Part shown: positions 8,343 to 12,681 of the stretch, one piece after another
How positions within the stretch are numbered: the stretch's first letter is position 1
Layout of the letters: each line of letters starts with the position of its first letter
DNA from: Larix sibirica
Lineage: Eukaryota; Streptophyta; Pinopsida; Pinales; Pinaceae
Reading direction: 5' to 3'
DNA: 12,681 nucleotides
Assembly (NCBI GenBank): GCA_004151065.3
Contig: NWUY0300015724.1
Span: forward strand, 37,408 to 50,088
Notes under the pieces: model-generated
Told to the model about the DNA's origin: nothing
Database searches by the model: none
Seen by the model: only the letters and a program-made list of their open reading frames with translations
Made by a program: the position numbers and the translations under genes

Positions 8343-8946
8343 GAATTCGCAACTTCAACACTCGTTCCCTTTCCCATACGTAAAAGTTCTGCCAAAAGAT
8401 CTACCTTTTATGATTGTCAAAACAAAATGCTTACAATAATTTGCCTCCCAACCACCCAAAAACAAAGTCAGTGTGTCACTGACTTTTGAAGTGACTGACC
8501 TAACAAATAATGTCGCAAAACCGCTAGTTGATTGATGCTTTTGGCTTTTAGTAAGAATTCACAACTCCAACACTCGTTCCCTTTCCCATATGTAAAAGTT
8601 CTGCCAAAAGATCTACATTTTGTGATTGTCAAAACAAAATGCTTACAATAATATGCCTCCCAACCACCCAAAAACAAAGTCAGTGTGTCACTGACTTTTG
8701 AAGTGACTGACCTAACAAATAATGTCGCAAAACCGCTAGTTGATTGATGCTTTTGGCTTTTAGTAAGAATTCACAACTCCAACACTCGTTCCCTTTCCCA
8801 TATGTAAAAGTTCTGCCAAAAGATCTATCTTTTGTGATTGTCAAAACAAAATGCTTACAATAATATGCCTCCCAACCACCCAAAAACAAAGTCAGTGTGT
8901 CACTGACTTTTGAAGTGACTGACCTAACAAATAATGTCGCAAAACC
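8343..8946. repeat. 212-bp tandem repeat, 2.85 copies
   Basis: Copies run 8343-8554, 8555-8766 and 8767-8946 (the last truncated after 'gcaaaacc'). Copies 2 and 3 are nearly identical over their shared length; copy 1 differs at several positions, more so at its left end. Each copy carries a perfect hairpin, GTCAGTG-TGT-CACTGAC (8467-8483, 8679-8695, 8891-8907). Two near-identical 69-codon minus-strand frames (8468-8677, 8680-8889) arise because the repeat contains one open stretch. As 212 is not a multiple of three the frame does not run through the array, and I do not call these genes. Confidence 0.93.
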
Positions 8947-9033
8947 ACATGAACTTGAACAATATATTCAAGTAATTCCAATAATCACAGAAAAAGCTGC
9001 ACAAAGTCTACAATACCTTCGAATTCATATACC

Positions 9034-9399
9034 AAAATTAGACAGACCCCTTTAATAGAACTCGGGCTTGGATGCTGTGATTCTAAAAGCCACCCTGTCA
9101 CTTTACCCAAGACGTTCATGTCTGTTGCATAATATTTGGCATACACAACCTTGAGATTTACGACCAAAACTGCTTGGAATACTAATCAATTATCAAGATA
9201 TGGCCAATCAAAAAGTAAAATTAGACAGACCCTATTAGTAGAACTCAGGCTTGGATTCTATGATTCTACAAGCCAACCCTCTCGCTTTACCCATGGCATT
9301 CATGTCTGCTGCATAATCTTTGGCATACATAACCTTGAGATTGACGACCAAAACTGCACGGAATATTAATCAATTATCAAGATATGGCCAATCAATAGG
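9034..9399. repeat. 183-bp direct duplication, two copies
   Basis: 9034-9216 and 9217-9399 align at an offset of 183, with roughly 85% identity and a few one-base indels. The start motif 'aaaatta' appears a third time at 9401, as if a third copy had been lost. On the minus strand both copies keep a short open stretch reading LVVNLKV and then YAK-YA-DMN, bordered by AG before and GG|GTAAAG after, so each could be an exon. But the differences between copies fall on all codon positions, which does not suggest selection on protein. Confidence 0.85.
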
Positions 9400-9644
9400 T
9401 AAAATTAACTTTTCCTAGCCTATATGATCCATCGTCAATCTAATATCCAGCATAAATATTAACATAAGCATCCGTAAACCTTTAGATCCATTTATGCTTG
9501 ATAAATACATAGTATGACAAAGGAGTTTCCACAGGAGTTTCCATTTCTCTAAACCATGATTGGACTTACAAAAGATGATGTTAAATTTACAATGGCACCA
9601 TATTTTTAGTTTGAATAAATTATATAGGAACTCATTGACCATAC
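9400..9644. other. Non-coding interval with a small direct repeat
   Basis: 'ggagtttcca' occurs twice in close succession (about 9522-9545). A 102-codon minus-strand frame (9415-9723) covers the interval but reads through two apparent splice signals and ends in a Met/Leu-rich stretch; I do not accept it as one gene. Confidence 0.4.
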
Positions 9645-9711
9645 CTTCTACATTACATCTAAATGGAATATCACCAGCATAGATCCATCTTAAACCCACA
9701 TCTAATAAGCA
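9645..9711 (-). other. Exon-like segment, unrecognised
   Basis: The acceptor GATCTTTCAG (AG at 9712-9713) has a good pyrimidine lead, and the donor GTAGAAG|GTATGG (GT at 9643-9644) is strong. Between them 67 nt read LLDVGLRWIYAGDIPFRCNV in the open frame. It has the composition of a real globular protein, but I cannot name the family. It lies on the same strand as the mTERF exon, about 9 kb upstream, and could equally belong to another gene or a pseudogene. Confidence 0.22.
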
Positions 9712-10565
9712 CTGAAAGATCAAAAGAAATAGAGATGTAATTCTCTTGGTTCTGAAAAGATCGGGGGTTAAGATGGACCCATGCAGGTTTATTTTATTAT
9801 AGATTTTTATAATTATTACGGTCTCTTTTTTGTTTTTTTATTTTTAGTATTATGGTCTACTATTTTTTTAATTTTTCATTTTTAAAGACTTCAATTTTTT
9901 GCAGTTTAGTTTATTTATATTAACATTACATACATGACACATCTACTTGGGCTGTAAATATACCTTGCTACTCATGGTGCAATCAATGACAAAAGAATAA
10001 GGCTTTGGGGAATAACGGTCTCCAATTGTTCATAATTGTCATAAAAGATTGAGAACATAAAACTTGGCTTGTTGAACTCTGGGTATAAAGGTGCATAGAA
10101 ACATCCACTAAGACGAACATTCAAAAAGAAATCAGTGTAGGATAATCACCGATCCTTTATTTGTTTCTATAGTATGTATATAAACTGTACTTGTCAAGTA
10201 TAAACTGTAATCTGGACTGTAAAAAATTGAGACTCAACGATGACTCGATGCCATGAAAAAAACATATATATATATTTTCAGGAAAATTATTTGTTTAGAT
10301 TATAATTTCTAGATGAGAGATTACATTGAATATAATGTAGATACACTGAATATAATGCAAAAATAACATAACCAAGTGTCTCATATGATCATGGTCAATC
10401 ATCATATTATCATTCATCCATCGAGATTCAAATCGCCATGAACCATGCTGTGAAATTATGATTCATGAACCAAAATGAACAAAGGTTCTCAAACAGTAAA
10501 CTATCCAATGTCAAGATTCAAAATTCAAAGAACCCAATCTGAAATCATGACTCAATGGTTTTATG
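9712..10565. other. Non-coding, T/A-rich interval
   Basis: T-rich runs at 9790-9910, a short (AT)n run near 10263-10277, and a repeated 'gaatataatg' pair at about 10328-10357 are the only structure. Several overlapping minus-strand open stretches between 9960 and 10140 reach about 55 codons but in conflicting frames and without good acceptors. No gene is supported. Confidence 0.4.
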
Positions 10566-10628
10566 TTGATTCGGCGGCCGCTATTGAGAGTCTAGACTCA
10601 TCATGTCCTCAAAACTTGGTAGTTCATA

Positions 10629-10711
10629 CTAAAACTAGATGGGTTCAGAGGGTTTTGGGTGGCCTTTTAGCAGTTCCTCCTAAAACCTGATGGGTTTGGG
10701 GGTTTTGGGTG
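10629..10711. repeat. 33-bp direct repeat in a G-rich patch
   Basis: 10629-10661 and 10680-10711 both read 'ctaaaac...gatgggtt...gggttttgggtg', at a spacing of 51 and with one single-base gap. The surrounding 10566-10730 is richer in G, C and CpG than the rest, with a GCGGCCGC octamer at about 10573 and GCCGGCCCC near 10718. No promoter or gene is identified. Confidence 0.75.
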
Positions 10712-11011
10712 AGTCAGCCGGCCCCAGGTCAGAGTAATGAGATCTAGGTCAAACCAACTTATCTAGGGCAGAGAGTCAGGTAGACTCAGCAACTCACAAG
10801 TCTACCCTTAGCCTGTGACTAGGCTTATTTCCATTAAGAAGAATGTGTGGGCTGCTTCATTGCCTCACATCCTCGTATGATCTTGTAACTATGAAAAAGA
10901 ATTATAATATAATTAATCAGATGTTGTGGAACCAAAAAAAATGCATATCAAGTTGCATTACATTGATAAAGAATTGAGTATAGCTCTTCAAATCTTTTCA
11001 CAACAAGGAGA
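10712..11011. other. Non-coding interval
   Basis: The motifs 'aggtca' and 'agtcag' recur irregularly at 10715-10790. No gene or element border is seen. Confidence 0.35.
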
Positions 11012-11985
11012 TGTTAGATTCCCAGGTTACTCCAAAAGTGTTTACACCATGTTTGGGGGTGCTGCATAAGAATCGGGTACATGGTGTATGTTCAGCCCCT
11101 AGATGGTCCAAAATGGGTTGCAGCATCACAGATATGCACAGTTGAGATAACTTGCTCAATGGATGCTTGACCTCAAGATGGTGTTGGTTTGGTGCTCTTC
11201 CCTTAGGCATCAGAGTTCTCTTGCTTGATTGGTGGACACTGGACACCCTTCATGATGACATGGAAGAACCACTTGCTTGGGGAGAGCCCTACTTGGGATG
11301 AAGAGCATTTTGCACCATAGAGGACAATGTGAAGCCCTAGATGGCATACAGCAACTTGGATTCATGTTCAAAGGATTGGAGATGGCTCGGGGACGTCTAG
11401 GGCTTTGACAATGTTCTTGCAAGGGATAGCTGACCCAATGGAGTACATTGCCTAGGAGGATCAATGGAATCTGTGGAGGCTCATGATGGAGTAGTGTGGA
11501 CTTGCCTTGCGTAACTACATCACCTTGGAGTCCTTATTGTGTACAACATCACCATGGAGCATGACACATGTACTTTAGAGTGGACGTCTCACTTGTGTTG
11601 AGCTACAATGGCTCATGTAGGTTGCTTGTAAGGGCTTGTGCCCACATAGTACTGTTGGCATCCCTTAACTCTCGTATAAATAGAGGAAGGATAGAGTCTT
11701 TCGATTCATCATCATTTTCTTGGAAGACGTCACTAGGGTTTCCTCATGAACCCTAGGAGGAGTTATGAAGACGAGAAGATACATTTTCATGTGGATTTTA
11801 TGCCTTCAAACCCTTGGGCTATGGGGTCTTGGGATCAAATCCTCCAAGTGGCCTTGTATGTAAATGCTTGGCTGAAATCCCTGTATAAAAAATTTCATGT
11901 CCCAAGCTATTGAAGCTTCTTGCAAACCCTCATTAAGGAAGACGGTCATTACTACACACACCTTTAGCTCATGCCCTAGCTTGTA
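11012..11985 (+). repeat. LTR-like promoter region, plus strand (borders unsure)
   Basis: The segment has the look of a plant LTR: about 650 bases of non-coding, moderately GC-rich U3-like sequence, a strong TATA box (11675), then a T/A-rich transcribed-type leader. A TGTTAGATTCCC at about 11014 could be the 5' end; no primer site fixes the 3' end, and it must stop before the primer site of the opposing element near 12000. Minus-strand open frames at 10998-11464 and 11806-12012 are Pro/Ser/Cys-rich or short and are read as antisense shadows. It could alternatively be internal sequence of the minus-strand element. I saw no match to the other two LTRs by eye. Confidence 0.35.
11675..11683 (+). 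promoter_or_regulatory. TATA box
   Basis: TATAAATAG in the context CTCGTATAAATAGAGGAAGG fits the plant TATA consensus very well. Transcription would start about 30 bases downstream. Whether it serves an LTR or a host gene cannot be told; no coding start follows within the window. Confidence 0.5.
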
Positions 11986-11988
11986 CCT

Positions 11989-12000
11989 TAGCTTATACCA
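11989..12000 (-). other. Primer-site-like sequence, minus strand
   Basis: Read on the minus strand, TGGTATAAGCTAAGG resembles the common TGGTATCAGAGCTAAGG of plant retrotransposons with a small internal deletion. It begins 7 bases after a CA (12009-12008) that would end the LTR. It implies an element on the minus strand whose internal part extends left. Confidence 0.45.
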
Positions 12001-12007
12001 CTCAATC

Positions 12008-12681
12008 TGCAACCTCTACAAAGGTAGGCAAACCACGAACCAGCAACAAAACTAAACCACAAAATGAGAAAATCATTCCATTGGAGCAATCTTACTTTTT
12101 CAATGAAGTAGGAGCATAAACCTTACAATGAGAAAGATAGCATGTTACCTCAACAAGAAGAATCACCAAGTTGTGCCAACCATAGAAGAAGACCAAAAGA
12201 CAAAACCTTTAGATGCAAAGTGATAATATTTCTCTCTAATGCTCAACAACAATGAGAATGAGAGATGGGTTCTCTTATATGGAAGAAAAGTTCAACCTTC
12301 TCTAAATAAAATAATAATAAAATGTCAAAAACCCTAAATCCAACCTAGGGATCCTACAAAAAACATAAAATAATCCATAAACCCTCAAAGAGAGAGAGTG
12401 CCTCATCAAATCATGGTCCATAAGAAGTGAAAGGTCCAATAGATGGCCCAACAAGGAGGGCACTCCACAAATGGTCCAAAAAGGCGCACACGGAAAAATT
12501 ACGATGCAACACTTTAAACAACAATTATGGATTTTTCAACTTTCTCAACATTTATCGGATTTTCTATTATAACCACTTTTCGGAAATCCCATAGCCATTA
12601 TGCTTCCAACAATGTTGAGATGGCACAATTTTGGGCACTCTACCAAAAGCTAAATGCTCCTGGAGTTAGAACGCCCCTCCA
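12008..12681 (-). repeat. Partial LTR on the minus strand, running out of the window
   Basis: Right of the primer-site-like sequence, the minus strand shows an LTR-type order: U3-like sequence from the window edge, a TATA box (CCATATAAGAGAACCC, about 12274-12282), a T-rich leader and a CA end. At least 674 bp is present; the 5' end lies beyond the window. It faces the plus-strand promoter region on its left. An AGAGAGAG run lies at 12390-12398. No coding sequence is visible. Confidence 0.45.
12274..12282 (-). promoter_or_regulatory. TATA box of the minus-strand LTR
   Basis: CCATATAAG on the minus strand, followed by GAGAACCCATCTCTCATTC, is a typical plant TATA box with a downstream pyrimidine-rich initiator region. 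Confidence 0.42.

Noticed and set aside
8198-8395. 65-codon minus-strand frame at the left edge of the 212-bp array
   Set aside because: It joins diverged repeat copy 1 to the older 142-bp duplication and has no coding support.
8468-8889. Two nearly identical 69-codon minus-strand proteins, as if a duplicated gene
   Set aside because: They are copies of one open stretch within a 212-bp tandem repeat; the frame does not continue across copies and no family is recognised.
10041-10140. Minus-strand open stretch of about 55 codons, considered as an exon
   Set aside because: All three frames are partly open here, no acceptor lies at its start, and no family is recognised.
10998-11464. Two minus-strand frames of 82 and 84 codons
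   Set aside because: Pro/Ser/Cys-rich composition without motifs, antisense to an LTR-like promoter region; they look like shadows.

Overview
The window looks like gene-poor nuclear DNA from a seed plant with a large, repeat-rich genome, most likely a conifer. The evidence is one short plant-type exon with good splice borders in long non-coding flanks, remnants of LINE and LTR retrotransposons using the plant initiator-Met tRNA primer site, AT-rich DNA with few CpG, and no long open reading frame. The species is an inference. No bacterial operon, CRISPR array, rRNA or tRNA gene is visible.

Layout. The only exon I recognise by family is at 477-590 on the minus strand: 38 codons of an organelle mTERF-family protein, phase 0 at both ends. 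Just upstream of it in transcript direction, at 785-1457, lies a dead, 5'-truncated LINE reverse-transcriptase remnant in the opposite orientation, probably in an intron of that gene. Next come two LTR-retrotransposon pieces on the plus strand: an LTR at about 1993-2806 with primer site and short gag-like stub, and an LTR at about 3870-4524 with a degenerate primer site. Between them is a 21-bp repeat array with an inverted end (3446-3728).

From about 4800 to 9400 the DNA is dominated by unrelated small direct duplications: 133 bp x2, a 33-bp pair spaced 35 bp, 119 bp x2 (about 97% identical), 48 bp x2, 142 bp x2 (old), 212 bp x2.85 and 183 bp x2. This clustering is the most distinctive feature. 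Several short minus-strand exon-like pieces (6187-6300, 6549-6696, 9645-9711) have good splice borders but no recognised homology.

The right end (about 11000-12681) holds an LTR-like plus-strand promoter (TATA box 11675) facing a minus-strand LTR that runs out of the window (TATA box about 12274, primer-site-like sequence 11989-12000).

No multi-gene system is apparent. The window is mainly introns or intergenic DNA with decayed mobile elements; I saw no convincing new biological system.
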